A stretch of DNA of 64,000 nucleotides from the NCBI GenBank assembly GCA_963840075.1, contig CAWIXS010000012.1, positions 93,855-157,854 on the forward strand, read 5' to 3'. The position numbers were made by a program, and so were the translations under genes. The notes below the pieces were generated by a model. That model worked only from the letters and a program-made list of their open reading frames with translations. It was not told the DNA's origin and searched no databases. Shown here piece by piece: positions 1 through 10,464 of this stretch. The number at the start of each line of letters is the position of its first letter. Positions within the stretch are counted from its first letter, which is position 1. The stretch comes from AWTP1-13 sp963840075 (GTDB taxonomy: Bacteria; Pseudomonadota; Alphaproteobacteria; Rhizobiales; Hyphomicrobiaceae).

Positions 1-2
1 AC

Positions 3-1433
<1,431 letters not shown>

Positions 1434-1459
1434 TCCCCGGCGGGACGGCTCGCGAAAGA

Positions 1460-1501
1460 CATCAGGGCGGCGTCTCGAAAGCTCGAGACGCCGCCCTGAT
1501 G
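1460..1501. terminator. perfect 19-bp hairpin after katG
   Basis: Arms 1460-1478 and 1483-1501 are exact reverse complements around a 4-nt loop (AAGC); the core reads GGCGTCTCGA. No T-tract follows, so it may be a dispersed palindromic repeat rather than a classical terminator. Its position just after katG fits a transcript end or 3' stabiliser. Confidence 0.5.
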
Positions 1502-1693
1502 CGGTGTGGTTGGCAGCCAGGCGAGGTCGGCCAACACCTCGATAGCGCTCGTGGTATTCCTTGCTGCATTGATTGGGCATTGATTGGGCATTGATGGCGC
1601 CGGAGCCCGGTCGCATCCTGCGCGGGAGGGGCACAGGGGGTGTCCCACTCCCGGTCGAGGGGGAGCAGGTTCGAGCGATCGGAGCCCTATGCC

Positions 1694-3265
1694 ATGCAGT
1701 TTGAGCCCGCACCGCATACGACCCAGAGCTGGCGCCTCCAGAAGCCCGCGGCGTCCGGCACGCGTGGCATGGTGGTCGCGCAATCCAGGAGCGCCGCCGA
1801 GGCCGGCGTTGCCGTCCTGGATGCCGGCGGCAACGCCGTCGACGCCGCGGTCGCGACCGCGCTGGCGCTTGCCGCCGTCGAACCGTGGAACTCCGGCCTT
1901 GGCGGCACCGGCCAGGCCGTCGTGCATCGCGCCGGCGAGGCCCGCGCCGAGGTGGTCGACTTCGGACCCACGGCGCCCGCCAGGCTCGATCCGGCGCGCT
2001 TCGAGCTGACCGGCCGGGTCGCGTCCGATCTGTTCGGCTGGCCCGAGGTGGAGGGCGACATCAACATCCACGGGCCCATGTCCTTCGTGATCCCCTCCGC
2101 GGTCGCGGGCTACGCCGAGATGCACGGCCGCTGGGGGCGCCTGCCCCTCTCCGAGGTCGCCGCACCGGCTGTTGCGCTGGCAAAGCGTGGCCTGCCGCAG
2201 GACTGGTACACCACGCTGAAGATCGCCAACTCCGCCGCCATCCTGCGCCGGTACTCGGACAGCGCGCGCGTCTATCTGCGCGACGGGCTGCCGCCGGTAC
2301 CGCCCTATCAGGGCGGCCTGAGCTACTTCGGTCTCGGCAGGCTGGGCGAGACACTGGAGCGGCTGGCCCGCGCCGGCTGGCGCGACTTCTACGCGGGCGA
2401 GATCGCCGCCAGCATCGTGGCCGATGTCGCCGCCATGGGGGGTGTGCTGTCGGCGGAGGACCTCGCCGGGTGCCGGGCACGCGTCGCGCCGGCGCTGGAG
2501 GGCGCGTGGTGCTCGCGCATTCTGCAGGCCACCGGCCCCCTCACCGCGGCGCCGACGGCCTTGGACGTGCTGCGGCGGATGGCCGGCGTGCGCTTCGGTT
2601 CCGAGCCCGACGCGGCATGGTACCTGGGCCTCGCGCGCGCCCTGAAGGCGGCCTATGCCGAGCGCCTCGACTCCCTCGGCGATGCCGAGTCGCCGGCCGC
2701 CGAAAGCTGCACCACCCACCTCTCGGTCTGCGACGAGGACGGGAGCATGGTCGCCATGACATCGACCCTGCTCTCCTCCATGGGCAGCCGGGTCGTGCTG
2801 CCGGGCACCGGCATCCTGATGAACAACGGAGTCATGTGGTTCGATCCGCGCCCGGGCCGGCCAAACTCGATCGCACCAGGAAAAAGACCGCTTACCAATA
2901 TGTTGCCGATCATCCTGCGAGGCGGCGAGGGTCCCTGGATGGCGGCGGGCGCCTCCGGCGGCCGGCGCATCACGGCGGCGGTGCTGCAGCTCACCGCCTT
3001 CGTCGCCGGCTTCGGCATGGCCGCGGAGGCGGCGGCCGATCAGCCGCGTATCGACGTCTCCGATCCCCACAAGGTGACCGCCGATGGTCGCCTGGGGTCC
3101 GCCATACTGCATGCATTGGAGGCAGACGGGCCAACCGAGATCGTCGAGCATTGCGTCTTGCCGATCAACTTCGCTTGCCCCAATCTGGTGGTCCGGGAGG
3201 ACGGCGTGCGTGTCGGCATCAGCGACGCCGCCTCGCCGTGGTCGGCGGCCGTGGCGCAAGTTTGA
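1694..3265 (+). CDS. gamma-glutamyltransferase family protein
   Basis: Ntn-hydrolase of the gamma-glutamyltranspeptidase family, which cleaves or transfers gamma-glutamyl groups, classically of glutathione. It is made as one chain that self-cleaves before a Thr; here the likely nucleophile is the first or second Thr of CTTHLSVCDEDGS (residues about 337-349). GGNAVDAAVATA near residue 40 and GKRPLTNMLP near residue 396 are family blocks. 523 residues fits a typical enzyme. No secretion signal is obvious from ATG 1694; an upstream in-frame start at 1640 would add 18 unconserved residues. A weak GGAG lies about 10 nt before 1694. The substrate cannot be told from sequence. Confidence 0.85.
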   Translation: MQFEPAPHTTQSWRLQKPAASGTRGMVVAQSRSAAEAGVAVLDAGGNAVDAAVATALALAAVEPWNSGLGGTGQAVVHRAGEARAEVVDFGPTAPARLDPARFELTGRVASDLFGWPEVEGDINIHGPMSFVIPSAVAGYAEMHGRWGRLPLSEVAAPAVALAKRGLPQDWYTTLKIANSAAILRRYSDSARVYLRDGLPPVPPYQGGLSYFGLGRLGETLERLARAGWRDFYAGEIAASIVADVAAMGGVLSAEDLAGCRARVAPALEGAWCSRILQATGPLTAAPTALDVLRRMAGVRFGSEPDAAWYLGLARALKAAYAERLDSLGDAESPAAESCTTHLSVCDEDGSMVAMTSTLLSSMGSRVVLPGTGILMNNGVMWFDPRPGRPNSIAPGKRPLTNMLPIILRGGEGPWMAAGASGGRRITAAVLQLTAFVAGFGMAAEAAADQPRIDVSDPHKVTADGRLGSAILHALEADGPTEIVEHCVLPINFACPNLVVREDGVRVGISDAASPWSAAVAQV

Positions 3266-3394
3266 GCGCACGTGCGCCCGGCCGGGTAGCGCGGAGTCCT
3301 GGCGAGCCCACGGCTCCGCGGGTTTATTGAGGAAGGGATAGGGGGCATACGGATATGCTCCTCTTCCCGGTTGGTGAAAATGGAAGGAGCTGAG

Positions 3395-3796
3395 ATGAAG
3401 TTCCGTCGCTTTCTGTATGCTGTGAGTGTTGTCGGTGCGTTCTGCGGCGCGTCCGGCCTGGCGCACGCCGCGTGCGTCGGCATGGCGATGGCCTATGACG
3501 GCTCCCACGGTGCGGTGTGGCAGCGCCAGTCGTGCGAGCAGGCACGCGCCGACGCCATCAACGAATGCCATCGCTATACCCAGCTGACCTGCACCGCCCA
3601 CCTCACGTATTGGAACGGCTGGGCGGTCGGCGTCCACTGCACGCAGCAGGGACGGCAGGACAGCGCCATCGGCGTGGGCTACGACCTGTCGGTGGCACGG
3701 TTCGAAGCCTTCAGGTATGCCCGCACCATGGGCTATCAGGACTACCAGTGCCGCGTGATCCGCGAGATCGGGTCGGAGGTCGGCCCGACCTGGTAG
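3395..3796 (+). CDS. small secreted protein of unknown function
   Basis: 133 residues. An N-terminal signal peptide (MKFRRFLYAVSVVGAF then a small-residue region ending AHAA) predicts export to the periplasm. The mature part has five or six Cys (such as SCEQARADA, NECHRY, LTCTAH, VHCTQQ, YQCRVI), so disulphides are likely. It resembles small DUF4189-like secreted proteins, but I cannot assign a family. ATG 3395 is chosen because GGAAGGAGC lies just upstream and the signal peptide starts there. It stands alone and ends before a hairpin. Confidence 0.75.
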   Translation: MKFRRFLYAVSVVGAFCGASGLAHAACVGMAMAYDGSHGAVWQRQSCEQARADAINECHRYTQLTCTAHLTYWNGWAVGVHCTQQGRQDSAIGVGYDLSVARFEAFRYARTMGYQDYQCRVIREIGSEVGPTW

Positions 3797-3804
3797 CATC
3801 CGGA

Positions 3805-3835
3805 GGGAGCCCGGCGCGTCTGCGCCGGGGCTCCC
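3805..3835 (+). terminator. GC-rich hairpin after the secreted protein gene
   Basis: GGGAGCCC-GGCGC (3805-3817) pairs with GCGCCGGGGCTCCC (3822-3835) with one bulged base and a 4-nt loop. It begins 9 nt after the stop at 3796. There is no long T-tract. Confidence 0.55.
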
Positions 3836-3986
3836 CGTCCCCTCATCCCGGGAGACCGCCGGCGCGCCCTCCTCCGAACGCTTGTGGCTTGCTTGTACCC
3901 GGCTCGCCGGACGACGTTCCCGGGCGCGATCCAACGCCGCAACCCGCGTGGCGGGCGCGACGCGATACGAAGCCCTATGATGAAGA

Positions 3987-4063
3987 TGGCGCACCCGACA
4001 GGATTCGAACCTGTGACCTCTGCCTTCGGAGGGCAGCACTCTATCCAGCTGAGCTACGGGTGC
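3987..4063 (-). tRNA. tRNA-Arg (CCG)
   Basis: On the minus strand a complete 77-nt cloverleaf is visible: acceptor GCACCCG pairing with CGGGTGC, D-arm region AGCTCAGCTGGATAGAG, anticodon arm CTGCC-CTCCGAA-GGCAG giving anticodon CCG, T-arm with GGTTCGAATCC, discriminator G and an encoded CCA. It reads CGG arginine codons. Confidence 0.96.
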
Positions 4064-4194
4064 CTGCGGCCGTGCCGATGGCCTCGAGTGCCAAGCTAGA
4101 TACTCCATTTGACCTGGGGCTGCAAACGCCGCAACCATGAGCGCGCGGGGCCGGCGCGCCTCGGCGGCTGAACGCATCCGGCGGCGGGTCATTC

Positions 4195-4671
4195 ATGGCA
4201 GAAGAGAGCGACATCCGGCCCGGCGAGGTTACCATCGAGCTGCCGCAGGCCTTCGATGCCGGCGTCTACTTCATCGGCCGCATCCGCACGCCGTTCAAGA
4301 CCCGCGCCGACTGCCCGAGGAATATCGCCGGATCGGAGGCCGTCGCACGCGTCGAGGTCGATCCGCGCTACGCGGCGGGCCTGCGCGACCTCGAGCTCTA
4401 CTCGCACGCCATCCTGCTCTACTGGATGGACAAGGCACGCCGCGACCTGATCGAGCAGGTGCCGGCGCATCTCGGGCGCCCGCGCGGCACCTTCGCGCTG
4501 CGCTCCCCCGTGCGGCCGAACCCGATCGCCCTTGCCGTGGTCGAGGTCCTCGGCATCGAGGGCACCGCCATCACCGTGCGCAGCGTCGATTGCATCGACG
4601 GCACGCCGCTCGTCGACATCAAGCCCTACTTTGCCTCCATCGACAGCGTCCCAGGCGCCAAACGCCCGTGA
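4195..4671 (+). CDS. trmO: tRNA (N6-threonylcarbamoyladenosine(37)-N6)-methyltransferase TrmO
   Basis: TrmO/TsaA (YaeB) family enzyme that methylates t6A37 in tRNAs for threonine codons using S-adenosylmethionine. Blocks seen in order: VYFIGRIRTPFKTR near residue 24, PRGTFALRSPVRPNPIA near 96 and the C-terminal DGTPLVDIKPY, the family signature. 158 residues matches the short bacterial form, which lacks the C-terminal extension of the E. coli protein. It lies next to the divergent tRNA-Arg and just before the GFA-family gene. Confidence 0.9.
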   Translation: MAEESDIRPGEVTIELPQAFDAGVYFIGRIRTPFKTRADCPRNIAGSEAVARVEVDPRYAAGLRDLELYSHAILLYWMDKARRDLIEQVPAHLGRPRGTFALRSPVRPNPIALAVVEVLGIEGTAITVRSVDCIDGTPLVDIKPYFASIDSVPGAKRP

Positions 4672-4740
4672 ATATTGCCGCCGCCGGGCGGCGCGGATCG
4701 AGCAACAATGACGGAGCCGGCAACAGGAGGGACGCATCAC

Positions 4741-5133
4741 ATGCTCAAGGGAAGCTGCCTGTGCGGCGGCATCCGCTTCGAAATCACCGGGCCGGTCGAC
4801 GGCATCAAGCAATGCCATTGCTCGCTGTGCCGCAAGTCCAGCGGCACCGGCTCCATCGCGACGATCCGCGTCCCGGCGGACCAGATGCGATGGATCTCCG
4901 GCGAGGATCTCATCAGGACGTTCGCGCGGCCGTCGGGCTATGGCACGGCGTTCTGCTCGGTGTGCGGCAGCCCCGCTCCCGATGCCGACAACAGGCGTAC
5001 GCACTACGGCGTACCGGTCGGCCTGCTCGACGGCGATCCTCCGCTTCGCGTCGTCGAGCACATCTTCGTCGGCTCCAAGGCGCAGTGGGAGTCGATCCCG
5101 CACGACGATGCCCCGCGCTTCGACACCATGTGA
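4741..5133 (+). CDS. GFA-family zinc protein (Mss4-like fold)
   Basis: 130-residue member of the glutathione-dependent formaldehyde-activating (GFA) family. Zinc-binding motifs are intact: GSCLCGG (C-x-C), CHCSLC (C-x-C-x2-C) and FCSVCG (C-x2-C). Most family members have no proven formaldehyde role, so the activity is open. ATG 4741 is chosen because AGGAGG lies 10 nt upstream at 4725-4730; an in-frame ATG at 4708 would add 11 poorly conserved residues. It starts 69 nt after trmO and may share its transcript. Confidence 0.85.
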   Translation: MLKGSCLCGGIRFEITGPVDGIKQCHCSLCRKSSGTGSIATIRVPADQMRWISGEDLIRTFARPSGYGTAFCSVCGSPAPDADNRRTHYGVPVGLLDGDPPLRVVEHIFVGSKAQWESIPHDDAPRFDTM

Positions 5134-5288
5134 GCTCGCGAAGCGCGGGAAGAATTCCAGTGCGGTCCGGGGCCACGGCTCCCGCCCGTCGCCTTGGTGT
5201 CATGCGCGCGCCGCAGCTCGCTTTGCTTGGCGCAATGGCCCGACTTCCGCTACATCGATTGTTGCGAAAACAACCAGGGGGTAACGCC

Positions 5289-6431
5289 ATGCTGCCGTTG
5301 ACGGGCGTCAAGGTCGTGGAGCTGGCCAACAACATCGCCGGCCCCTATGCGGCCTACATCCTGGCGCTGCTGGGCGCCGATGTGCTGAAGGTCGAGCGCC
5401 CCGAGAGCGGCGACGACGCGCGCGGCTGGGGCCCGCCGTTCTGGCGCGGCACCTCGGCCACCTTCCAGGCCCTCAACGTCAACAAGCGCGGCATCACGCT
5501 GGACCTCAAGGACGCCGCCCAGGTCGCCTGGCTCACGGACTACGTGAAGGGCTGCGATGTGCTGGTGCACAATCTGCGCCCCGGCGTGATGGGCGGGCTC
5601 GGCCTCGGCAGCGAGGCACTGCGCGCCGTCAACGACCGGCTCGTCTACTGCTCCATCTCCGCGTTCGGTCCCACGGGGCCGATGCAGCGCCATCCGGGCT
5701 ACGAGCCGATGGTGCAGGCGTTCTCCGGCCTCTTCTCCATCAACGGCTATCCGGATAGGCCGGGCGTGCGCATCGGCACCTCGGTGCTCGACCTCGGATC
5801 GGCGGTGTGGGCGGCGCTGGGGTGCATCGCCGGGCTCCTGCAGCGCACGCAGACCGGCAAGGGCTGCGTGGTCGACGCCTCGCTCTACGAGACGGCGCTG
5901 GGCCTCCTCACCGTGCACTTCGCCCGCTTCCAGACGAGCGGCAAGCTGCCCGAGCGGCATCCGAGCGGCAGCGAGTCCGTGGTGATCTTCCAGGCCTTCG
6001 ACACGGCGGACGGCCAGATCATCGTCGCCGCCGCCAACGACCGGCTGTTCGTCAAGCTCGCGGGCGTGCTCGGCCATCCCGAGTGGGCGCAGGATGTCCG
6101 CTTCAAGACCAACGCCGACCGGGTCGCCCACAAGGGCGTGCTGCTCCCCGCGGTGGCCGAGATCATGCGCTCGCGCACCACCGCGGAATGGGTGGAGCGG
6201 CTCGATGCGGTCGCGGTACCGAGCGCGGCGATCAACGACATCTCCGTCATGAAGGCGCACCCGCAGACGGCGGCGCTCGCAATGGTGCAGCCGGTGCCCG
6301 AGGTGGAGCTGGACCTGATGAGCCTGCCCTTGTCCTTCGACGGCAGCCGCCCGGCGATCCGCACCCGCGCGCCCAAGCTGGGCGAGCACAATGGGGAGGT
6401 GCGCGGCTCGCCGGGCTCCAAGAATGCCTGA
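5289..6431 (+). CDS. family III (CaiB/BaiF-type) CoA-transferase
   Basis: 380-residue CoA-transferase that would move CoA between an acyl-CoA and a free acid. Family blocks: LTGVKVVELANNIAGPYA at the N-terminus, GADVLKVERPESGDDARGW, LNVNKRGITLDLK, VHNLRPGVM, ISAFGPTGP and KGCVVDASLYETAL in the active-site region. The C-terminal AIRTRAPKLGEHN is also typical. The substrate cannot be predicted. It is followed by a MetE-like gene 144 nt downstream with its own strong ribosome binding site, so co-transcription is possible but not shown. Confidence 0.88.
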   Translation: MLPLTGVKVVELANNIAGPYAAYILALLGADVLKVERPESGDDARGWGPPFWRGTSATFQALNVNKRGITLDLKDAAQVAWLTDYVKGCDVLVHNLRPGVMGGLGLGSEALRAVNDRLVYCSISAFGPTGPMQRHPGYEPMVQAFSGLFSINGYPDRPGVRIGTSVLDLGSAVWAALGCIAGLLQRTQTGKGCVVDASLYETALGLLTVHFARFQTSGKLPERHPSGSESVVIFQAFDTADGQIIVAAANDRLFVKLAGVLGHPEWAQDVRFKTNADRVAHKGVLLPAVAEIMRSRTTAEWVERLDAVAVPSAAINDISVMKAHPQTAALAMVQPVPEVELDLMSLPLSFDGSRPAIRTRAPKLGEHNGEVRGSPGSKNA

Positions 6432-6575
6432 GGCAGTAGGCAGTAGCGCTCCTTATTGCCGGCGGGTATTTCTCGGGCCCGCGGGTCTGCACTGGACCAG
6501 GCCCGGCAGCCGGGTAACACTGGGCAGCGCTCGGCGGCCCCGGACAACGCCGGTCTCACGCAGGAGGGAGGACGC

Positions 6576-7730
6576 ATGCCCAGGATCGCCCGTGCCGACG
6601 TGGTCGGCAGCCTGTTGCGGCCGGCCTATCTCCTGGAGGCGCGCAACGCCTGGCGCGAGGGAAAGCTGGGCGACGCCGAGATGCGCGCCGTCGAGGACCG
6701 CGCCGTCGGCGAGGCCATTGCATTGCAGGAAGGCGCCGGCATCGACGCCGTCAACGACGGCGAGTACCGCCGCAGCAATTTCATGGCCACCATGGGCGTG
6801 CGCGACGCCCGCGACGCCGCCCTCTCCGGCTTCGAGACGGTCACCACCCACGCCAACTGGCTGCGGCTGTGGCGCAACCCGGACGGCTCGGACGGCGGCC
6901 TCGTCAAGACCGAGACCGGCCCCAGAGCCCTGGTCGTCGGCAAGATCGCCCCCCGGCGCGACGTGGCGGCGGCCGAGCTCCCGTTTCTTGCGTCACACCT
7001 GAAGAAGGGCCGGGCGAAGCTCACCTACCCCGCGCCCAGCATGCACCGCATCGCCTGGGAGCCCGAGCATTCCAGCGCCGCCTATCCCACGGCGCGCGAG
7101 TTCCTGCTCGCTGTGCGCGACCATGTGCGCGCCGTGGTCGAGCAGCTGATCTCCCTCGGCTGCGACTACATCCAGCTCGATGCGCCCAACTATTCCCAAT
7201 GGCACATCGACCCGCGCACGCGCGCCGCGTTCGCCTCCTGGGGGCGCGACCTCGACCAGGAGCTCGCCGAGGATGCCGAGATCGACAACTCGGTGTTCGA
7301 AGGAATTACCGGGATTACCCGCGCCATCCACCTCTGCCGCGGCAACGCGCCCGGCGGGCGCTGGCTCGCCGACGGCGGCTACGGGCCGATCGCCGCCGAG
7401 CTGTTCCCGCGGCTCACCAACTACGACACGCTGCTGCTCGAGTACGACACTCCGCGCGCCGGCGGCTTCGCACCGCTGGCGCACGTGCGGCCCGACACCA
7501 CCGTGGTCCTGGGCCTCATCACCACCAAGAGCGGCACGCTGGAGGACGCAGCGGCCGTGGAGGCCCGCATCCGGGAGGCGGCGCGCAGCGTGCCGCTCGA
7601 GCGGCTGGCGCTGAGCCCGCAATGCGGCTTCGCCTCGGGCGACTACGCCACCACCATGACCCACGCCGAGCAGGCGGCCAAGCTGCGCCTCGTCGGTGGG
7701 GTGGCGGCGAAGGTCTGGCCCAACGGCTGA
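6576..7730 (+). CDS. MetE C-terminal-domain-like methyltransferase
   Basis: 384-residue TIM-barrel protein matching the catalytic C-terminal half of cobalamin-independent methionine synthase, without the N-terminal half of full MetE. Zinc ligands are present in order: IHLCRGN (His-x-Cys), LLLEYD (Glu) and LSPQCGF (Cys), so it is probably active. Such short forms transfer methyl groups from varied donors or act in catabolism, so methionine synthesis is not proven. ATG 6576 follows AGGAGGGAGGA. Confidence 0.85.
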   Translation: MPRIARADVVGSLLRPAYLLEARNAWREGKLGDAEMRAVEDRAVGEAIALQEGAGIDAVNDGEYRRSNFMATMGVRDARDAALSGFETVTTHANWLRLWRNPDGSDGGLVKTETGPRALVVGKIAPRRDVAAAELPFLASHLKKGRAKLTYPAPSMHRIAWEPEHSSAAYPTAREFLLAVRDHVRAVVEQLISLGCDYIQLDAPNYSQWHIDPRTRAAFASWGRDLDQELAEDAEIDNSVFEGITGITRAIHLCRGNAPGGRWLADGGYGPIAAELFPRLTNYDTLLLEYDTPRAGGFAPLAHVRPDTTVVLGLITTKSGTLEDAAAVEARIREAARSVPLERLALSPQCGFASGDYATTMTHAEQAAKLRLVGGVAAKVWPNG

Positions 7731-7752
7731 GACGAGCCTCGGGCGACGGCGC

Positions 7753-8427
7753 CTACTTGCCGTTCTTGCCCTTGGCGGCCGGCTTCGAGGCCGCCACGGT
7801 CTCGGTGGTGGGGCAGTGGCGCTCGATGTAGCGGTTGATGCTCTTGATCATCTGCCGGTGGAACAGGCCCAGGCTGTCGGCCAGCTGGGCCGCGGTCTGC
7901 ACCGTGAAGGTGATGGACGACGGGCCGTCGACGCTCTTCAGGTTGACCCAGATCTTGTCGGCCCGCCCGTTCCTGAACACGATCTTCGGGGCGAGCACCG
8001 CCGTCACCTTCTGCAGCTTGCCGTCCTGCTCCACCACGCAGTTGGCGGTGTGCGGCGCGAGACGGTAGGTGCCTTTCCCCTCGTCCATCGCCGCGATCAG
8101 CTTCTCCCGGCTGAGGTTGAGGTCGACCGAGCAGCGCGCATCGCCGAAGCCCCAGCTGAGCTTGGCGCTGTCCGCCTCCTTGATCTTGGATTTCGCCCAG
8201 GTCTTGGTGATGGCGCACCTGAGATCGCCGCCGTTGGGGTTCTTCTGCAGCAGGATGGAGCACAACCGCCTGTCGCAGGCCGCGATCGCGGCCTGCTCGC
8301 CGCGCTCCTCGTCCAGGGCGATCGCAGCGGGCGCCAGGGTGAGCACGCCCGCCAGGGCCGCCAAGGCCAACACCGGGCCCAACGCCAGGAGCAATGCGAG
8401 GCCGGATCGGTTCGTCATGATCGGCAT
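7753..8427 (-). CDS. hypothetical secreted protein
   Basis: 224 residues. The N-terminal hydrophobic run after MPIMTNRS (about residues 9-35) is a signal peptide or membrane anchor. The mature region has Cys in AACDRRLCS, DLRCAIT, DARCSV, ANCVV and RHCPT, and a Lys/Ala-rich tail (AAKGKNGK). No family recognised. It converges with the MetE-like gene, leaving a 22-nt gap. Confidence 0.7.
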   Translation of the reverse strand: MPIMTNRSGLALLLALGPVLALAALAGVLTLAPAAIALDEERGEQAAIAACDRRLCSILLQKNPNGGDLRCAITKTWAKSKIKEADSAKLSWGFGDARCSVDLNLSREKLIAAMDEGKGTYRLAPHTANCVVEQDGKLQKVTAVLAPKIVFRNGRADKIWVNLKSVDGPSSITFTVQTAAQLADSLGLFHRQMIKSINRYIERHCPTTETVAASKPAAKGKNGK

Positions 8428-8580
8428 CTCTCCGAGCTGGTTGCCATCCGGCCGGCAGCGCCGAGCCTCGTCCAGCCGGATGAGCCGGGCATGGGATGAC
8501 GGATCTGGGACGAGAGTGAGGCAACGCAGGGGCCTGATCCAACCGCTTCCACCGATTGTGATTGATCGCGTAAGTCGGAG

Positions 8581-8595
8581 AGGGGTCCGACCCCT
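8581..8595. repeat. GGGGTC-type palindrome, copy 1
   Basis: AGGGGTCCGACCCCT, a short palindrome of the dispersed GGGTC/GACCC family, in the gap between two minus-strand genes. Confidence 0.6.
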
Positions 8596-8598
8596 AGA

Positions 8599-8982
8599 TC
8601 ACGCGCCCTTCTCAAGGTCGGCGAACACTTTGCGGGCGATGCGGAAGCATTCCACGCCCACCGGCACGCCGGCATAGATGGCGATCTGGTGGATGATGGC
8701 TTGGATCTCGTCCTTGCTGACGCCGTTGCGCAGGGCGCCCTTCAGGTGCAGCTCCCATTCGTGCATGCGGTTGAGGCAGGCGAGCATGACGAGGTTGAGC
8801 ATGGAGCGGGTCTTCTTGGGCAGCCGCTCGTCGCTCCAGATCAGGCCCCAGCAGTACTCGTTGAGGATCTCCTGGAACGGCCCGTTGAAGGCATCGGCCG
8901 AGGCCAGCGAATTGTTGACGTACTCCTCGCCCAGCACCTCCTTGCGGTTGGCGAGCCCCTTGTCGCGAAGCGCCTGATCCAT
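8599..8982 (-). CDS. carboxymuconolactone decarboxylase family protein
   Basis: 127-residue all-helical protein of the CMD family (PcaC-like size). RSMLNLVMLACLNRMHEWE and LHLKGALRNGVSKDEI are the conserved core, in which PcaC-type members carry the active-site region; it lacks the CxxC of AhpD-type peroxidases. No other protocatechuate-pathway genes are nearby, so a role in aromatic breakdown is only possible. Confidence 0.85.
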   Translation of the reverse strand: MDQALRDKGLANRKEVLGEEYVNNSLASADAFNGPFQEILNEYCWGLIWSDERLPKKTRSMLNLVMLACLNRMHEWELHLKGALRNGVSKDEIQAIIHQIAIYAGVPVGVECFRIARKVFADLEKGA

Positions 8983-9136
8983 GGGTGTGTCTCTCCCTCG
9001 TGGTTGGAAAGCGGGTCGCGTGATCTTTGGCAGCCTTCGCCAGGGGGCTCAAGCGGGGTGGGAGCGGGGCTGCCGGGCGCTGGCGTAAATGCGCTTTCGC
9101 TATGTCCGGCCGCGCGCCACAAGCGCCGCCGGGTCA

Positions 9137-9255
9137 GGGTGAGGGGCAGCCACAAGAGAACCCTGTCCGCGGGGAGCCTCCAATCATGCTTGCCGCGCTC
9201 GGTGCGTTCATCGAGGCCGCGCTGATAGGCCACAGCCCTTGGCTGCCCCTCACCC
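9137..9255. repeat. 15-bp inverted repeat bounding an 89-bp segment
   Basis: GGGTGAGGGGCAGCC at 9137-9151 and its exact complement at 9241-9255. The right arm overlaps the stop of the truncated VOC gene, so this unit may mark what cut that gene. The arms belong to the dispersed CCCCTCACCC family seen elsewhere in the window. Confidence 0.55.
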
Positions 9256-9372
9256 CCGCGCGATGCAAGAGCAAAGAGAGCCGGCCGTGAGCCCCAGCGT
9301 GCCCTCGTAGAAGCTGCGCGCCCGCGCCACGTCGGTGACGGGATGCATGGTGAAAGCCACCTTCTCGAGCAT
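9250..9372 (-). pseudogene. truncated VOC (glyoxalase-fold) protein
   Basis: ATG at 9372 opens a 40-codon frame starting MLEKVAFTMHPVTDVARAR then SFYEGTLGL, the clear first strand and helix of a vicinal-oxygen-chelate protein. Normal members run to about 120 residues; here the frame ends at 9250 inside a dispersed inverted repeat and the second half is missing. A Shine-Dalgarno-like run (GAAAGAAGGAGGG) lies before the start. Almost certainly non-functional. Confidence 0.7.
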
Positions 9373-9657
9373 TGCCGGCCCTCCTTCTTTCAGGCGGGTC
9401 GATGCCCCCTCGTGACATCAGCCAAGGGGAGACGAACCGCGGGAAAGCACGGGGAATAGCAGACGTCACCGCGGGATGCCGTCAGGAGCGTCCGGCGCGC
9501 CTTGCGACACGGGTCCAGGACGCGCCTGTCACAAGGCCCGGCGGCCGCTCGCCCGCAAGGCCAAGTCCTGAAATTCATCCCCAAGCAGCAGCGAAGCGCA
9601 GGCCCGCGGAGTTGCTATTCTCGACAACGAATCACCCACAACGGGGAGGGGGACAAG

Positions 9658-9915
9658 ATGAGACAAGCGCTGAAGCCAACAGGCACGAGGCCGGCCCAGC
9701 CCTTGCCGCCGATCATGATGGCGGGGTGGCTGGGCGAGCGGCTCAAGCGAGGCGTCGGGCGTGCGTGGCAGAAGATGAGGGCGCCCATGGTGCGGGCACA
9801 GGGCAAGCGGCTGCCGAGTGCGGAGCAGATGGAGGCGCTGCGGGCCAAGTTCGCGAAGGACGAGCCAAGGAAACAGCAGCCGGCCGAGAACGGCCGCGCG
9901 AAGATGCGGGCGTGA
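9658..9915 (+). CDS. small basic hypothetical protein
   Basis: 85 residues, very basic, with a helix-prone centre (GWLGERLKRGVGRAWQKMR) and an Ala/Lys/Arg tail. No family recognised. The start is supported by GGGGAGGGGGA directly upstream of ATG 9658, and a strong hairpin follows the stop, so it looks like a real short transcription unit. Confidence 0.6.
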   Translation: MRQALKPTGTRPAQPLPPIMMAGWLGERLKRGVGRAWQKMRAPMVRAQGKRLPSAEQMEALRAKFAKDEPRKQQPAENGRAKMRA

Positions 9916-9924
9916 ACCAGTAAA

Positions 9925-9952
9925 GCCCCCGACGGTGCGCACCATCGGGGGC
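9925..9952. terminator. bidirectional hairpin between convergent genes
   Basis: GCCCCCGACGGTGC (9925-9938) against GCACCATCGGGGGC (9939-9952), one mismatch. It lies between the small basic protein gene and the convergent cold-shock gene and can serve both strands. Confidence 0.7.
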
Positions 9953-9983
9953 CACGTTGTGAAGCTGACGAGGACCGCGCGCG

Positions 9984-10196
9984 TCAGGCCGGCTTCAGCT
10001 GGCCAGCCTGTTTGCCGCGACCTTTCCTGTCGTCCTCCAGCTCGAAGCTGACGCGGTCGCCCTCGTTGAGCGAGCGCATGCCGGCCGCCTCGACGGCCGT
10101 GGCGTGGACGAAGACGTCCTTGCCGCCCTCGTCCGGAGTGATGAAGCCGAAGCCCTTCGCCGAGTTGAAGAACTTGACTGTTCCAGTAGTCCGCAT
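9984..10196 (-). CDS. cold-shock domain protein
   Basis: 70-residue single cold-shock domain that binds single-stranded RNA/DNA. RNP1-like KGFGFI and RNP2-like VFVHAT are present, with the N-terminal TGTVKFFN. The frame extends upstream to 10358, but conserved protein begins at ATG 10196. The C-terminal Lys/Arg-rich tail (DRKGRGKQAGQLKP) is somewhat longer than in CspA. Confidence 0.95.
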   Translation of the reverse strand: MRTTGTVKFFNSAKGFGFITPDEGGKDVFVHATAVEAAGMRSLNEGDRVSFELEDDRKGRGKQAGQLKPA

Positions 10197-10464
10197 GAGA
10201 TGAGAAGCCTTCTTCGATGTGCGTGAAAAGAGCCGATTGCCGTGGGCCGCCACGCTTGGCCCAGAGGAGTAGCTCAGATTTGGGGGGAAGCCACGCTGGC
10301 CGCTGGCCGGGTGTGCGTCAGACCCGAATTGAGAGTTGCGGCCCACCATGGACCGCATCGGCTACCAGCCATATGGGCTGCATCGCTCCGTCGCGCAAGC
10401 AGAACCAGCAACGCTGCAGGACAGTGGAGTTAACGCGCGTGGCGCTGTTCTCGCAACGAGCCAC
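10197..10464. other. gap upstream of the cold-shock gene
   Basis: 268 nt with no gene I can support. It would contain the promoter and leader of the minus-strand cold-shock gene; these leaders are often long in the family, but no defined element is visible. Confidence 0.4.
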
